This document shows, in pieces, positions 46,917 to 61,284 of a stretch of DNA of 64,000 nt; positions within the stretch are counted from its first letter, which is position 1, and every line of letters begins with the position of its first letter. The translations under genes and the position numbers were made by a program. The notes under the pieces were generated by a model. It saw only the letters and a program-made list of their open reading frames with translations. It was not told where the DNA came from and did no database searches. The stretch comes from Dromaius novaehollandiae (Eukaryota; Chordata; Aves; Casuariiformes; Dromaiidae): contig NC_088099.1 in NCBI RefSeq assembly GCF_036370855.1, positions 24,085,501 through 24,149,500 on the forward strand. Direction: 5' to 3'.

Positions 46917-49900
46917 GTCAGTGAATTGATCTGGATTAAAAACAACTCTTCTTCTTAGTTACCTTTTTAGCTTGGATCAGTTAACCACTCCATCCGTATG
47001 TGGCTGTGGAGGGAAAAGCACGTCTCTAGAGTTCTCCCCAAGGAAACAGTAAGTGGAACTGTATCCTAGGAAGTCACCTCTGAGGAAGGTCTCTTCTACC
47101 CACGGGAAACTTCTTTTCCATCAGTTCTTCGGAATTCCTTTATCTAATACACGTGCTTGGCAGATGGAGCCCCATCTGTCATGATACTGTTATCTGTTGT
47201 ATTTCTAAGTTTGTTCTCATTTGTGGTCCTTATGAGAATATTCTGGCATTGTTCTTATTTGTTCTTTGGATGGCTTGCAGAATTGTAACCTTGAACAATG
47301 AATTGTCTTGGTAAATGGCATAATTTATTGTATGAGATTATGTAAGAAATTACTACTTCCCTTGCATTTTCTCTTTCCACTTTCATATATGTATGTTGTA
47401 TAACTACTTTCTTTTTTTTTTTAATTAGACCTTCTTTGTCACTTTGTTGCAAATCTGCAGAATCAAGCCAATGCCAAAGGCAAATACCATGTTAGATACA
47501 GTAGTGGTCTGATCCGGTGTGGCAAATCCTATTTCCATTCTTGTCTGAATGTTTGGTAGAAACACATCTGTTCAGAGAAAGTCTGATTTATCCAAATACA
47601 AGCCTGAGATACTGCTAATTACTTTGTAAAAATTGTGTATTTTGGGACTGAGCATAGATTAAGCTCTGTCTAAAAGCATAAAGGAGCACAGCCTTAGGGA
47701 GTGTCAATATAATGGTTTAATCAGGTGAGCAGGTTTAATTATTTCAGGAGTCATACTAGAAAATTATAATATGTGAGAACCCAACAAAAAATAATGCAAT
47801 TTATGGGATCACTGATTGAAGTTTAGCCAGTATACATCATTCAGTAGTCCATGAACTGCGAAGTAATATTTGATGCTACCATTTAAAAAAAAAAAAAAGA
47901 AAAAAAAAAAAAAAACAAATGCCAGAAGGCACATTCTTCAACATCATTTCCTGGCTTTGCTTGTCTTTAGTCAAAGCAGTGACTCAGTTCTGTCATGGAG
48001 CATCTATCGGGTGGACTGTACCTACCCTCTGGCTCTCGATAACCCTAGATTTGTATAGCTAAAGCCTATCTCAAACATACAGACAGAAATCAATGGATTA
48101 GTCAGTTCTCTGCCTGGCTTGTTGTCAGCGAAAGGACACTGTACCCAGTATTGTAGTAGGACGGTAATTGGCTAATGTTTGTTTTGTTGAGGACAGTGCA
48201 GTCCTATTTTTCAAAAAGTTCATTAAGTTTATTTTTAATATTTTTTACTATGTTTTGTTAATGTATTTACAGTTATAAATTAATTGGTCAGTTAAGAGGA
48301 TATCTGTTGTAAAGTGGTTAATAGAGTAGATTGATGCTAAATCATGCTCCATTCTAGATGGTGTTTTTGCTGTCAAATTTTACCACACTTGATGATGACT
48401 TACGCTGAACTTCACTTCAGATGCTCCTGCAACTGCATAGGGGATGGTTTTCTTATCTTGAGAAAAGGCCCTTTCCGAATGTTTTATGGCTCAAGTAGCT
48501 GTGACCCTCCACTGATTCGGTGAGTGGAACTGGGATCTCTGATTCTCTCCTACCCCACCCAAGTTCATCTTGGTCTCTTTCTCACCTGATGAACATATGT
48601 TCACTGGCATGTTAATTAGGGCATGTGTGGGATATGGAAGAGTTGATGTTTAAAGTCATTGAAATGATTGTCATGACTCATAACAGGGGCATGAACTCAC
48701 AGAGTAGACGTGAGAACTATTGATACATTTTTATCTGTATAATTAAATAAAAGTTCATTTCATCAAATGCTTTCTCAGACACTTTTTTTATCTGATAACC
48801 AGAAAAAGATGTGAGCTGAGAGTTACTGAAGTCTTAGTTAATTGTAATGACTGTTCATCTAACTGTTCTTATAACTGTACAGCTCTCTTGCACCTGTGTT
48901 GGGTAAACTGTAGATACTAAACCCCATTTTTATCTCTTTGGTAATATACATGTGCTTAGAGTATAAAAACTGGAGTTTCTTTTTAGCATCCAAGCTGGAT
49001 AGTCGGCAGTTTGACTTAAATCCAGGAAGAGCTTGACTCTTTGCTGCTTTTTTATCTAAATGACATTGCTAAGACTTATATTTGGACCAAAGAAGAGAGA
49101 AGAAATAACCTTTTTTTTTAATCTGAAAAGAGAAGAAACTTTAAACTTAGTCACAATTTCAGCTGGACCTTAAGAAGCTCATCAAGAACCTGTATTCATA
49201 ATAAATTTCCCTCCTCCTTCCCTTTATGTCCCCCCCCACACACACCCCACCCCTTTTAGTAGCAAACCAGGGCTTGGAAAAAGTAATAATCAGCATTCCT
49301 GAATCTGAGATGTAAAGGTCTCCTCATAACATTATATCCTGTAAGGTTGGAGAATCGCTTAATAGGATCACGAGGCTGCTGCAAGGAGCAATGTCTGTGC
49401 TCGAAGTACCCATGAATATTAACATTCCTAGCAGAGGTTTTTCTCCTCCGAACCAGGCAGTATAGCAATATGGAGGTAGCAGTGATACCTCACTTGACGG
49501 CGTTGCATAGCAAGACCGATGCTGAACTGATGGCCCTAGATCTTTTTAGCAAAACTTTCTTTAGAGAAAAATACTGCCTTAATGGTTTGTTTCTTTGATG
49601 CTAATCCTTTTTATGTTGTATGGTGCCTGATCTGGGGTCCCAGATTGGGTTGCGTCTGTGTACTGCTGCAGTAGGAACAGGAGGTAATTCTGAAACGGCT
49701 GAACATGGGAGTCCTGTATTCCCGTTGCAGGTTACAAGCTAACTTGCTCAAAATGCTAATTGGATTTTTATTTACCTGTCACAAATACGGGGGAAAATAT
49801 GGCCAGTTTAAAAATGGGAAAGCAAAGGAATTATACCTCAAACTTTTGTATGCCTTAATTCCATGTGATTAACTGCATCTGTGCTGTTTTCCAGTGGTGC

Positions 49901-50770
49901 ACGCCAACAGGAGATTTCTGCTCTCAGAAGGAAACTGTGCATGTCCTTCCCTCTTTGCTTTCCCCTTCCCAGTGCACAAAGACAGTTGTGGAAAAAGGGA
50001 TTGGGAGTTACAGTACTTTAGTGTAGGTTTTTTTTCCCAGAAAAAGTCCCTTCAGTCCAATGTTGAGGAAGACCACGATGGCATTTTTTGAAGAATTAAT
50101 TTAGCCGTTCCTTTACTCACGCAGCTTTTTTTCCACTTCTGAAAACAGGTTGTCTGAAATCACATGAACTGTATAACTTATAAACACAGGCTAATGTGAT
50201 TAGTAAGCCTTTTCTAAGTTGATCAAGAAAGCCTAAGTGAAGGCATCCATGCAGTAATTTTTTAATTTATTTACCAAAATTGTGAAAGTTTTGGTCATTT
50301 ACCCAGATGCTTAAATCAGCTAACAGCCTTTAAAAAAAAAAAAAAAATGGTGATCTAAGCCAGTTTAAGTTGGCTAAATGTGAAAGACTATATGCAGTAT
50401 TTGGAAAAATACGATTAAGTAATGTGGGTTTGATTTATGTTATTCTTGGCAGGTTACTGGTGTTCCTTTTGCATCCCTATATTGCCTTTTTGCTTGGCTG
50501 TGTCATGTCGACTTGTGAGCAATCATATTAACTTTACTTGAAAGTGAACATTTCATTGCTCTTTAAGCTGTGTTTGTGCAAAACATGATTTTAATGGGCA
50601 CGCGCATTTAACTGTAACAGATTGAAAGCAGGAGGACTCTCACAGTAGAAGAATTTGTGTTTTGAAAGCTTGCCCACTACTATCCTTTGTTTCCAAAGCT
50701 ATGGTAAACTAATGCAGTGTTACAGCTCTGGCTTCTGCTCATGGTTGGCTTTTTTGTTGTTGTTTGGTTG
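46917..50770. other. putative intron sequence
   Basis: Non-coding AT-rich DNA with an A-rich tract at 47885-47915 and a C-rich tract near 49229-49254. No exon or named repeat seen. Confidence 0.5.
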
Positions 50771-50790
50771 TTTTTTTTTTGGGGGGGGGG
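50771..50790. repeat. T10G10 low-complexity run
   Basis: Ten T followed by ten G. Confidence 0.9.
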
Positions 50791-53700
50791 AAGGGGCAGG
50801 CTAGCTGTGATGAAGGGGATACATCCTTTATATTCATATATAGGGACTGTTAAGTAAGGCACTTATACCTTGAACTAACATTTAATGCATGTGTTAACTC
50901 AAATATCAACTGAAATTGAGGTGCAAATGCAGTCATTATTGAAAAAATCCTAAAGAGGCACCAGGAATGAAAGCACTCTAAGGAGAAATGGGATCCAATT
51001 GATTTTAAAAAGTGGCTTGATGATGATGATAATCTCTGTTAAGCATGGAAGAAAAACAGATTGTTTCTTAAACCAGTTTCCAGGCTGCTTTAATGTTATG
51101 TCTTTTCCATACTACTCTTTCATTGTGTTTTCTCAAAGGACATCTTTCAGCAAGATCACTCTTTCAAGATGGTATAGAAAGGGATAATTTATTGCAGCAA
51201 AATTTGAGGAGTGTTTCTTGCTATATAAAATCATTCATCATCCACTTTGCTTTCTCTCTTAAATGAAACGGACGGCAGGCAAAAAAACATATGACTGCAA
51301 GATATGGAGCTGTTTAAATCTTGATAAGTAAAATTTTAATGCTGTGTATGCTTTTTTAGATGTAAATAAAAGGAGAGGGGAATGCATAAGATGCAGGAGT
51401 CTTCATTTTATAGGCAAACTTGTCTGTATCTGTACACTTGTAGATTGACTTAAAGATTATAGGCAAGTGGAATTGCAGCATCTGAAAACTAGAGTATCAC
51501 TTAATTCCACTGCCTCAGCGTATTCTGTTAAGTATGAGGTAGTTTTCTAGGAAAACTGTGGTTTTTATGCATTGCTTTCACCCGCATAGTGGTATCAGTA
51601 TTGATAACAGGCTGATTCCCTGCATTTTTAGCCTCTTTGTAGTGGTCAGAAAGCAAAGGGAGATAACACCACTAGGGGTTAAAGATGGCTATGTGAAATT
51701 GCTCTAAACTGACAAATAATGGTTTGCTGTCTGTGACATCTGTTAAATAAATGAACACAGCTGAATTCAAATCAGCTAAAGGGAATTTTGCTCTGTTAAT
51801 CAGCCTCCCTTTTCCCTTTGCTTACCGAGTAATTTTTGGAGAGACTATTCTAGTGCAAACACTGGGGTTTTTTTTCTTTTTCAATTGCGGTATTATTTTG
51901 CTGCAAATATCTTCATGTAGACACATGGAATGTTGTTCCTTATATGTTTTAGGCTATTATGGGCATTAACTTGGTTGCAAATCAGAGGACCAAAACAAGG
52001 ATGCTGTATTCTTTCTATTTTCAGTGGAGAAAAAAAAATGGTGACCTTCCCTGGAGGTACTGGATTTAAATGTTCCTGGCAGCCTAAAATAGGTGATGTA
52101 AAAGCACCTCGTTATGTCTCCAGCAATCTGCAGTGCAGCATTTTTACACTTTTAGAGCTTTATTTGATATTTGCAAGAACACTAATTTGCAAAGAAAAGA
52201 AGTGAGAGTAAGAGAGAAGATCTGAAGGGCAAGTCAAATGCCAGGCAGCAGCAGTCCTAAAACGAACGGTGCTATTGCTTTTTTTCTGGATACAAGACCC
52301 CAGGGCTCCTGAGGAACCGTGGCCACGTGGAAGAGCCTCGGCAGGCGTGGAGAGTAAGCGGAGACCCTTGCAGTGCAGTAGTCCTGCTCATGGCACTGCT
52401 GCCGGCCACCGATGGCTGGTGTCTGTCTGGCAAGGGGAGAGGTGGAGCCTGGTAGAGTTCTGCTCCTGCCTGGTCACTGGAGGATCGTTTTACGCCCAGG
52501 TCCTCCTTTGCTGTTGGGCTTGCTGTGCATGGTGGTGTGATTCAAAGTAGCAACACCACAATACTGGGTCTGGTAGCTGAGGTGTAGTTCGTGACACATT
52601 TTAATTCTGAAATGTACCATGTTCATATGATACTAAATAATATTCTTGGTGTTGAGCTATAATATTGAGAACCTTCTAGGTTCCAAAAATGTCAGTTATA
52701 AGGAGATGTTGCTTGCCTTTTATAATTACCAGACTGACTGGTGCTGAACTAAAATTTGTCTAAAATCATCTGATTAAGGCATTTCTGGTTGGGTTTCTTA
52801 GCTCTGTATTAATGCCATATGATCAAGTGTCTTAGCCCTGAAACAAAGTGCATATGAAATGGAAACTCTGGTTTCTTGATTTGACTGCAGGGAAGATCGT
52901 CCTCACTGTCCTTTACGTCTCTGAGCCAATACTTCTATTAAGGATGCCTTTGCCCTGGAAATTATGAACTTCCCATTTAATTCTGTTGTCTTTTTTAATA
53001 CATGGCTCCTCAAACACTGCCTGTCTTAAAAATTACGTTTTCTGTGCAGGAGAAGGAAACAATGTGGAATGCTAATAGTTTCACTAGTAGCAGTAAGCTG
53101 TGTGAGGGTGTACATTAACAGAATATGGTGAACTCCTGTGATGACTGACTTTTACTCTGCGTCTGGCCTCGAGCATGACAAAAGCACTTGGTGAGAAATG
53201 GGGGACTATTGGTACACGTCCTGCTGGGGCAGGCTGTTCCATTCTTCTCCCTTACAGCCAAGAGATGCACTAGTAACCTACTCAAGGGGGAAACTGCCAC
53301 TTTTAAGAGGCCACCTGCAGATTGAATTTGGTGCATTGTAAAATCTTAGCAACCTATTAGCTGTTTCGCTAGCTGTCACAATACTGACTGTGAAAGTTTA
53401 TAATGCAGAAGTAAAAACTGTTTGTATCCTTGTAGACTTGTCAAAAAGCTGCAAACCTATTACGTGTAAAAAAGCAAAGCATAATTAGATGTCTCAGTAA
53501 CCTGCTTAGCCTTCCTTTACCTTTGCCCTTTCCTTTTATTTTTGAAGTAAAAAGAGGCAGCATTTCCTTTGTGCAAAGCTAGACAAAACCACACAACAAC
53601 TGTTTTGCACTGAGGTGCTTTGTAAGCTTAGGGGACCTCTGCTCTGTCTAGAGCCCTCGTAAGAAGGAGCAGCAGTTTCCTCACAGGAGAAGCAAAGTCA

Positions 53701-56339
53701 GGGCTATCTTCATTTTATCTAGCATGACCTTGGCTTTAGCATGGCTAAATGTATGCTGTTATGCTGTAACCTAGTGCGCCATGTGCTGTTGAGGCTGGTT
53801 CATTGGGCAGGTGTGCACAAGGAAATGTTTATTTCAGTTTATGATAAACCCAGAATAACCACTGTATTACTCTCTCCATATCTTTGCCCAGTTGAAAACT
53901 GGAAAATCAAGATAGTCAGCAACTCATCCTTGCCCACAAATGAGAAAATAACTGTAGACCAAAATGAACCCAATGTAAATATCTTTCCACGAAGGAATCA
54001 ACTTGCTGAGGTTTTCCAAGCTTGTTGTTGTTGTGTTGCTGGGTCAGTGAAGCAGAGTGAGAGGTGGTTTCTGAAGCAGGTGCGAAGGGCTCTGCAGTGA
54101 AAACTGCCAGAGACCAGAGTCTCTCCAAACTCCTCTTCATTCTCCCAAGGCAGTTCTGCTCCTCAGACCCTCACCAGGTTGTGAGCCCCCTTGACCTAGC
54201 TTTGAATAGAGCCATGGAGAACATGTTTCCTGTGGGGGCTGAGCCTGCTGCACCAGGTGTCCCTTCAGATAAGGGAACAAAGACTTTTATGTGGTCACCA
54301 CACAGTTCACAAAATATCAGGTGCTTACCAATATCTCTCCCTCTCTCCCTCCCTCCCTCTCTCCCTCCACACATATAACAAGTGGAGGCAGGTGCTTGAT
54401 GGAAACTGCCATTTCTGTGCAGTCCCTTGGTTCTCGGTTGGTCCTGTGTGTAATGCCATAGCATCTCTGACACTTCCATGGAAAAGCAGTGTGGGGAAGA
54501 GGGTGCTGGATAGACATGTAATACAGCTGAGCTTCTAGACATAAGGAGTGTTTAGGACTAAGGAGCTTGTTCTACGGATGCCAGTGGTCTGTTCCCTCAA
54601 ATGCTGGGTATATGTGTCATCCTTTCTTCCTTGTGAAGCTTAGCCAGTTTCCTTCCAACGAGACTGTCTCCAAGCCTGGGCAGAAGCCAGTCTGCAAGCT
54701 GAAGGATTCTGGTGACTTGGTGAACTTCACAGCTGTTTTTCCCACACTAAAACTACCATTAAAGCTGTACTCCTGGAATTAAGGCACTTACACATCAGGT
54801 TGTTTGGGGGGTTATTTATTTATTTATTAAGCCTAACTTCTGCGAAGAAAGGACTATTGTTTTTACTACACCTGAATTGTAAGTATGAATGTAAGATCTT
54901 TCAGATTAGATATAAGTAAGAATAATTTTAAATCCCCTATCTTGTGTTTTTTCTTGAAGTTCTTTGGTAAACTGTGAGTTTATCAGATGTGCTCTATTTA
55001 AAAGCATGGGTCGAGTAAATCTTCAAGTAAGCATAAGGTTTGAATTATATCTCTGTTTATTATAAGCCATCCTTACTTAGGGTGCTTTCGAGTCTCACAG
55101 AAATCCTAGCAAAGCAAAAACCAAAATACTGAAAATCAAGACTGAGTCTGTAAGACTTAGGCATAACAGGCAATTTTACTCACACTGTTAGTGTAGTTGA
55201 CCTTGATGTTGTTCATTTGCTTATATTTTAAAAGAATACTCTTTGAGTTCTTGTTTACAGCAGTTTGGCAGCTGGACACAAGTAGGAATTAGAACTGAAG
55301 AACTTTCTAGTAAACATTTTTCAAATTACGTATAATCTTTGACACTTCAAAGTGAAATTGAATCGGTGTTAGTAATTAGTTATATTTTCATGTACTAGAT
55401 ATTTAAACAGTTCAGAACTAGCTTATTAGATGTACACAGGCCAAAGAATTCAAAAATAGGAGCCTAATCTTAGACTCCAAATGTTGCTTGCCTTTTTCCC
55501 AAAAGTACACTGGTGACATAGGAGCATGAACCCCTTCAGCCTTGAGACTCATGGAGGAGTATGTAGATTACTCAGGAAATTTCCATTTTCCTGACTTGCT
55601 AAAGCTTGCTATTCCAGGAGGCAGCTGAACTGGAAAGTGATACAGTCTTAGAGTTGTCCCTTGCAGAAACAGTAAGCATTTCAAACACAACTTCTTAGCA
55701 GAAAATTCCTGTATAAAAGCTCGTGAATGTTTTAGTGGCCATGAGGAACATAATTAAACTAATAAAAATCATCATATTCAGTCATTAACATTGTAAAAAC
55801 ACACCTATATCAAAATGAAGGTTTTTAGACTTAAGTAGTGAACAGAAAGAACAGCTGAGATGTACATTTTACATTTAAGCATGATACCTTTATTAGTTTT
55901 CATATCCTTCAAAGATTTATAGATGTCCCCCACCACATTCTTCATTACAAGTGGCAAATCTGTTTGTTTTTTTTCCATAAAGTGATGCACAGATCACCAT
56001 CTAGCACTTGCTTAGCTACTTAACCTATGGTTTACCTAGACATTTGCAAGAGCCATATTAGAGCATTGGATGCCTTTCACATTGGAATTTGCTCTGGTTT
56101 TATCTTAAAAACTGCAGCGAATTTCCAAGATGCTGAGCACTGTCACACAAGTTATGCCAGAGCTTCAGAGGACGAGTAGCCCGTCACGTGCCTTGCGGTT
56201 CTGGCTGGGGCAGGACCCAGATGGGTTGTAGCTATTCCAAAATTTTCTCTTGCAGAAAGCAAGCTGCTGGAGTCAGAGGGGTGGCATATTCCTAGGTCTC
56301 CTCCCAGCACAGGACTGGGATCTTCTGGAGTGCATGCAG
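50791..56339. other. putative intron sequence
   Basis: No supported exon or RNA gene. A (CTCCCT)-type pyrimidine repeat lies at 54333-54368. A GC-richer segment at about 52300-52550 is open in one plus frame but shows no protein signature. Confidence 0.5.
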
Positions 56340-56400
56340 ACCTGACAGCCAAGAAATTTCCCTAGGTCACATAGCAGAAAAGTGGAGTTAGTGTTTTGCA
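56340..56400 (-). mobile_element. possible MIR core fragment
   Basis: The plus strand reads TTTCCCTAGGTCACATAGCA then GAAAAGTGGAGTTAG. This resembles the complement of the MIR core (cttgcccaaggtcacacagc, then tagtaagtggcagagc). The match is short, so the call is tentative. Confidence 0.45.
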
Positions 56401-56712
56401 TGTCTCAGGTGGTCTCAGGGCATGTTGTTTGACTTTCCTGACACACACATCCCCCACACCCCAGTACCCCACTGCTTTTTTGATGCTTGCATGATGTGAT
56501 GTCAGTCCTTCTGTGAGTCACTCTGTGCCTCTGGGGGGAGGGAGGGAAGGGTGTAATGTTCCCTCACTCTCTGAGCAGCATCAAATCACAACATGTGGGT
56601 AGAAAAGCGTTTGTGTGTCTGTTCGAGCCTGTCTTGACTGGTGAGAACAGAAAGTCAGAGCCTTGATTTTCCCCCCCTTTTTTCTTTTTCCCCCCACTTC
56701 TCTGCTACCTAG

Positions 56713-56730
56713 CTGCCATCCCCAAGAGAG
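56713..56730 (+). other. candidate 18-nt microexon
   Basis: A very strong pyrimidine tract (about 56668-56700) leads to CTCTGCTACCTAG, and after 18 bases (CTGCCATCCCCAAGAGAG) comes GAGAG|GTAAGA, a near-ideal donor. The length is a multiple of three and all phases are open (LPSPRE in phase 0). A TGC word sits within 12 bases of the acceptor, as in neuronal microexons controlled by SRRM4. No transcript evidence is available here. Confidence 0.25.
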
Positions 56731-58770
56731 GTAAGAGGCCAGAACTAGCGAGCAGCGCTACAGGTGAGCGTGCTGGGCACTGAGCTGAGATGCCCCTTCC
56801 TCACTTGTGCCTGTGACAGCACAGCTACATGCTGCCTTTGGACTTAAGTGTTTTGGGGCACAACAATTTAGTCTTGTACAAATCAAAAATAACAGCCTGA
56901 AATACTTAGCTGTTTTTTGTACTGACACTCCCATACCCAGAAGTAGATGATCTTTTGCATATACAAACCACATATGTACACAAAGATTACTTAAACCACC
57001 AGGTGCTGTGATAGATAAAATGAAGCAAATGATCTCAAAGAGAAAGGGGAAATGGGAGTCAAAAGGCCAAGGTGTTACAGCCCAGGGCAGGTGTTGACAG
57101 TATGTGTGGAGATGTGCTATGGAAGAGGAGGAAGTCTTCGATGAAGTCAATGAAGTGTGTAGGTCTAATAGTGGGGGTGAAACCCCACAGCAGAGTATTA
57201 AGGAACCCAAGCTGCTCTTTGCTGTCTAGAGAAACCAGAGTTGTGCACTGCTTATGCTCTATCTTAAACCTAGGTCCGAAAGGACTTGGCAGGTAGGGAA
57301 TGCAGGGCTATTGGTATAGTAGCTAGCAGTGCCTGTGGCAAAGCATAGGTCTTATTCCCTCACTGTCACACCAAGGAGAAAACCTTTCATTACATTATTT
57401 TTCTGTTGATACACTTGGATCAGTTTTAAGGCAAGTCCAAGTAAGAGCAAATTACAGCAGACAAACCTAGAACCACTGAAATATGATAAAGACTTATGAA
57501 GGGAGGAGACTCCAGTATTTAGAGAGAAGAACCCTTAGTATTCTTTAATATTCCAGCAAGATGGAGGAACAGCATCTGCAGACCTAGGAATTTATGGTAA
57601 GCCTCTCTCCTCATTCTCCTTTTTTGTGGTAGTGGATGGAGAATGCCCACCTTTTCATGTCTTCTTGTCTCATCACATCTTACTCAAGTTGACAGACATG
57701 GCAGGTAACAGGCTGGCTCCTAGCTGTCTTAGTTGTCTCTGCCTTTGTTGTTAAAGTCCATTTTCCTCACCAATTCTGCCCAAAGGCCTTTCTCTTCACA
57801 AGAATGTGTTCACTCTTGTTGGCTTTTTTTAATTTAATAAGAGTTGGAAGTCCCAGTGAATGCTGAACATGGTGCACTTCCTATACAAGTTAACAAATTG
57901 TTAGAATAAATTTCTTAATAGGTTTTAATTTAACTCTTAAATCATATGAAAGCTTGATCCTGCCCTATCTTTGTTATGTTTTCACCTTCTGTTACTGCAT
58001 GATTTTTCTTTCTCCTAGTTTAGACCTCATTCTCCCAAACAGCGTTTGTGAGTATCTGATTCTTGAGAATCCCCAAACCAAGAAGCAAACCCACTGGTGT
58101 TATCTTAATAAACTTCCTTTATTGTTCAGCAGTAGTTTTAAACTCTTTTCAGGAGCTCATGTAGCAGCGAATGCAATGTATCTGTTGAAAGATGAGCAGT
58201 CTTAATCTAAAAAACAGTTTCAAATTTCTGTGCAGTTTGTAAGATGAACTTCTGAAGAAAACCTATTTTTCTGTGCAGACTAATGCAGCCTCATGTGAAA
58301 CTTGCGATGGGTTGTCTTAGCCTTTTGCAAAGAGAGACAAAAGTAAAATATGTGACTTTTTTAACTAACTGCAGCAGTGCTGCTATTTAAGCATATTTGC
58401 TATAATTTGCTGTAATTGCTATTTACACAAATAAATTGTAGTTTAAACAAGATGTATTGCTCTGCTTTCAAGGCTTATTGTAAGTGCAGTTACTTTAGTT
58501 TTTTAAATTTAATCTCTTGATTGAATTTATATCCAGCTGAGCATTCTCTTTTTTTCCTCCTTAAATAAGATGTATTAGTAAAGGATAGAGCCGCGGTGTG
58601 GGAGGACAGCAGGGCAAAGGTAACTAAGTATGAAGCAAGGTGTTTGACAAGCAGCTCTGAACATTTATAGCTGAGGTACTAAATATATCTTGTCTAAGTT
58701 ATTTCAGCAGTAGCTTGTCAAGCCAAAGAGGCAGTTGTTTTAAGCCAAATGAAAGCTTAACACAAGGATG
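56731..58770. other. putative intron sequence
   Basis: No supported exon or repeat family. A minus-strand open frame at 56758-57210 has no recognisable features. Confidence 0.5.
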
Positions 58771-58963
58771 AAAAATAACCCAAACCAAAATTCCTGGGTG
58801 GCACCATCAGCCTCTTGCACCTCCTTGCGCTGTGCCAGGGACCCAGGTCAGCGAAGAGGCTCTGCAGGGCTTCTGCCTGCCCGCGGGAGGCTGCTCCCGC
58901 TGGAAGCGCGTCTGCTTCCCGCAGACCTGTTTCCCGTGCAGCCGCTGCAGCCTGGGCAGCTGA
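58771..58963 (+). other. isolated GC-rich patch with a cysteine-rich open frame
   Basis: The patch is far richer in GC and CpG than its flanks. One plus frame, open between stops, ends with FCLPAGG, CSRWKRVCF, PQTCFPCSRCSLGS and a stop, giving seven cysteines in about 45 residues. Another plus frame from ATG at 58768 is also open. No acceptor, signal peptide or known domain was identified, so this may be a fossil insertion or a chance CpG-rich patch. Confidence 0.2.
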
Positions 58964-61284
58964 AATGAGAGCGCTATCTGGGCCAAGGCCACATGTCTTC
59001 AGTGTCTAGGCTTTGTTATGGCTGGTGTAACAGATAGTCCCCCAGGTTGTTTACATTTTGTCAGGAAACCCCTCTAATTTGAAGAAGAGGATAGGCAGGG
59101 CACAGAAGTAGCTTGCAGCCTGCAGAGCCACCTGTTCCTACCACTTCTGATTGCAAGTTCTGCGTGGCATCCATTAGAAGTGAATCAAGAAATCTCACTC
59201 ACTGTGCTTTACAAAATCAAATAGGTACCTGTAAAAGCCCTTTCTTCTAAGAGAATTGGAGCAGTAACACCAGCAAGTGTGTTCACTGAGATGCCTAGTT
59301 GAAAAGAGATTAAAAAATTCCACCCACCTAAATGCAGTCCTAACATGGCAGTAACAAAAATGAATCTCAAAAGCAGCCTCCAAAGTAGACAGCAATGTTT
59401 CGTATGTAAGCGTACCCATATAAAAGAATATGAAATGTATTTTGCTTGGCTTCAGTGTTGCAGGTCACATAAGAAATTGCCACATGTTTTAAATGAGTAT
59501 AGCAAGAATGTCTGCACTTAGCTGAAGGGATCATCATGCATAGTAGGTGTTACTTGTGATCCCAAGGATTTTGTGGTCGATGTGAATATAACTACAAAAT
59601 AATTTCAGCCCAATTTAATTTAACAGCCAGAAGAGGAATTTGAAGTTCAAATATTAAAGTGTTTCATTCGTATTAGCTGTTAATGACTGTTACCTGCCAC
59701 CTTTTTTCTTTATTTAACTACTCACTCAGGTGGGAAAATCTGTGACTTAATGGTCCAGTGCTCACATTAAAATTCTTCTTGCTTGCACTGAGCATCTTGG
59801 CATTAGCATAACTTGGCCATTTCTGGGAGAAATTTGGGTCTGCAGATATGCTGTTTTACATTGTCACAAAAGGCAGTTTGAAATTGTTTTTTAATTATTT
59901 TAACCGTATTTCCTATACTGCATCCCCATGTATATGGGTAGAGGGTTTTAATGTGGCTGCATGATTTCGTTGTAGCTACACAGAACCAGTGCTTCCACTG
60001 CTTTGTCATGCTGCGTTGGCTGATACCTTCAATGATGTGGCTGGAGCAGAGGACCCGAAGTCCTTTTCTAAGTCTAAGGCAACTCTGTTGCTAGTCAGCA
60101 TCCTTGGAGAAGGCACGTAATTCCCACTGAAAGACTGCAGCTAGATTCCCTCACATCTCCACTTTTTAAGCCCTTTAAAATGATGTGTCTTGTGCTCTAT
60201 CAACCAGCCGATGGCTCGAAAGCGCCGTACTGCTAGTGCGGTAGCGTGGGGCTGCCGGGGAATTCTGGCTGGCTTTGAACACCAGCAGCAATCTCCTGTC
60301 GTTCTGCTGTTCTCTTAAGTAATTTTGTAACCTCAAGAGAACAAGTGACCATTTGGGTTATTAAATCAGTGGTTGAAATAAATATGTCAGCCTTCCTGTA
60401 CAACTAGTTGATCTAGGTTGTACGTGTGTGTAGATATACACATTTTGGGTTATATAGTTAGGGGGTTTTTGTTTTTTCTAGGGCTTAATGTAAAGAAGAA
60501 AAAAAGTGAGGAGTAATTTTGATTTAGAACATATGTTCATCGAAGCAGAAAGAATACCTTATGTTTGTATTGTGCAGTGTTAATTTCACAAATCAAGAAC
60601 ACCTAGAAATCAACTTTAAAATGAAACTTACAGTAGTTCAGATAAGCAGATGTCATTCGGTATCATTTTATGTTAAATGTTATTTTATTTGACAAGTAGT
60701 ATTGCTAAAAAAAAAAAACCCAAGATATTTATAGATTTCTCAAAGCTGTTAATTTCACAATGGAAGATGAGGGTTTTTTGCATATTTACAAACTGGTTAG
60801 CACTCTTGTAGTAATCAGTGGAACTGTTTATATGACCAAATGTGGTAGGTTCCATTTTTAATTTATTGGGCTAACTCCTTTAAAATATAAGTTAAAGGTT
60901 GTATACTGTTATTTTTCTTAGCAGTTCCTTTGTAAGTATGAGAACAGAATTAATGACAAGAAAGATACATATTATATCTCTCTATGAAGTACATATTTTC
61001 TTAGCTTTAAGAAAACATTTAGAGATGCTTAAACTTCATTTAGAACGGGTTTCAGGGCAGTGATGTGGACTGATAGTGTCAAGGAAACTTCTAAGTAGTA
61101 AATGCTGTTCTTTTTATTGTGATTAGTGGTACCTTGTATTTTCAATTTAATTTGTCATACATATATATGTATATATATGCATAACATGTGAACCATTCAT
61201 CTACTAATCTTAGAGTATGTTTTGCGCTTTCAGGATTTATTATTGATCTTCTGTTCATACTCTTTCATTTGCTTATTCCTCCAG
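58964..61284. other. putative intron sequence
   Basis: AT-rich, no supported gene or named repeat. A short (AT)n-type run lies near 61158-61180. Confidence 0.5.

Noticed and set aside
47885..47915. A-rich tract as a retrocopy poly-A tail
   Set aside because: No coding-like sequence upstream on either strand and no flanking duplication.
52269..52550. 93-codon plus-strand frame in a GC-richer stretch
   Set aside because: No splice signals in register and no recognisable domain.
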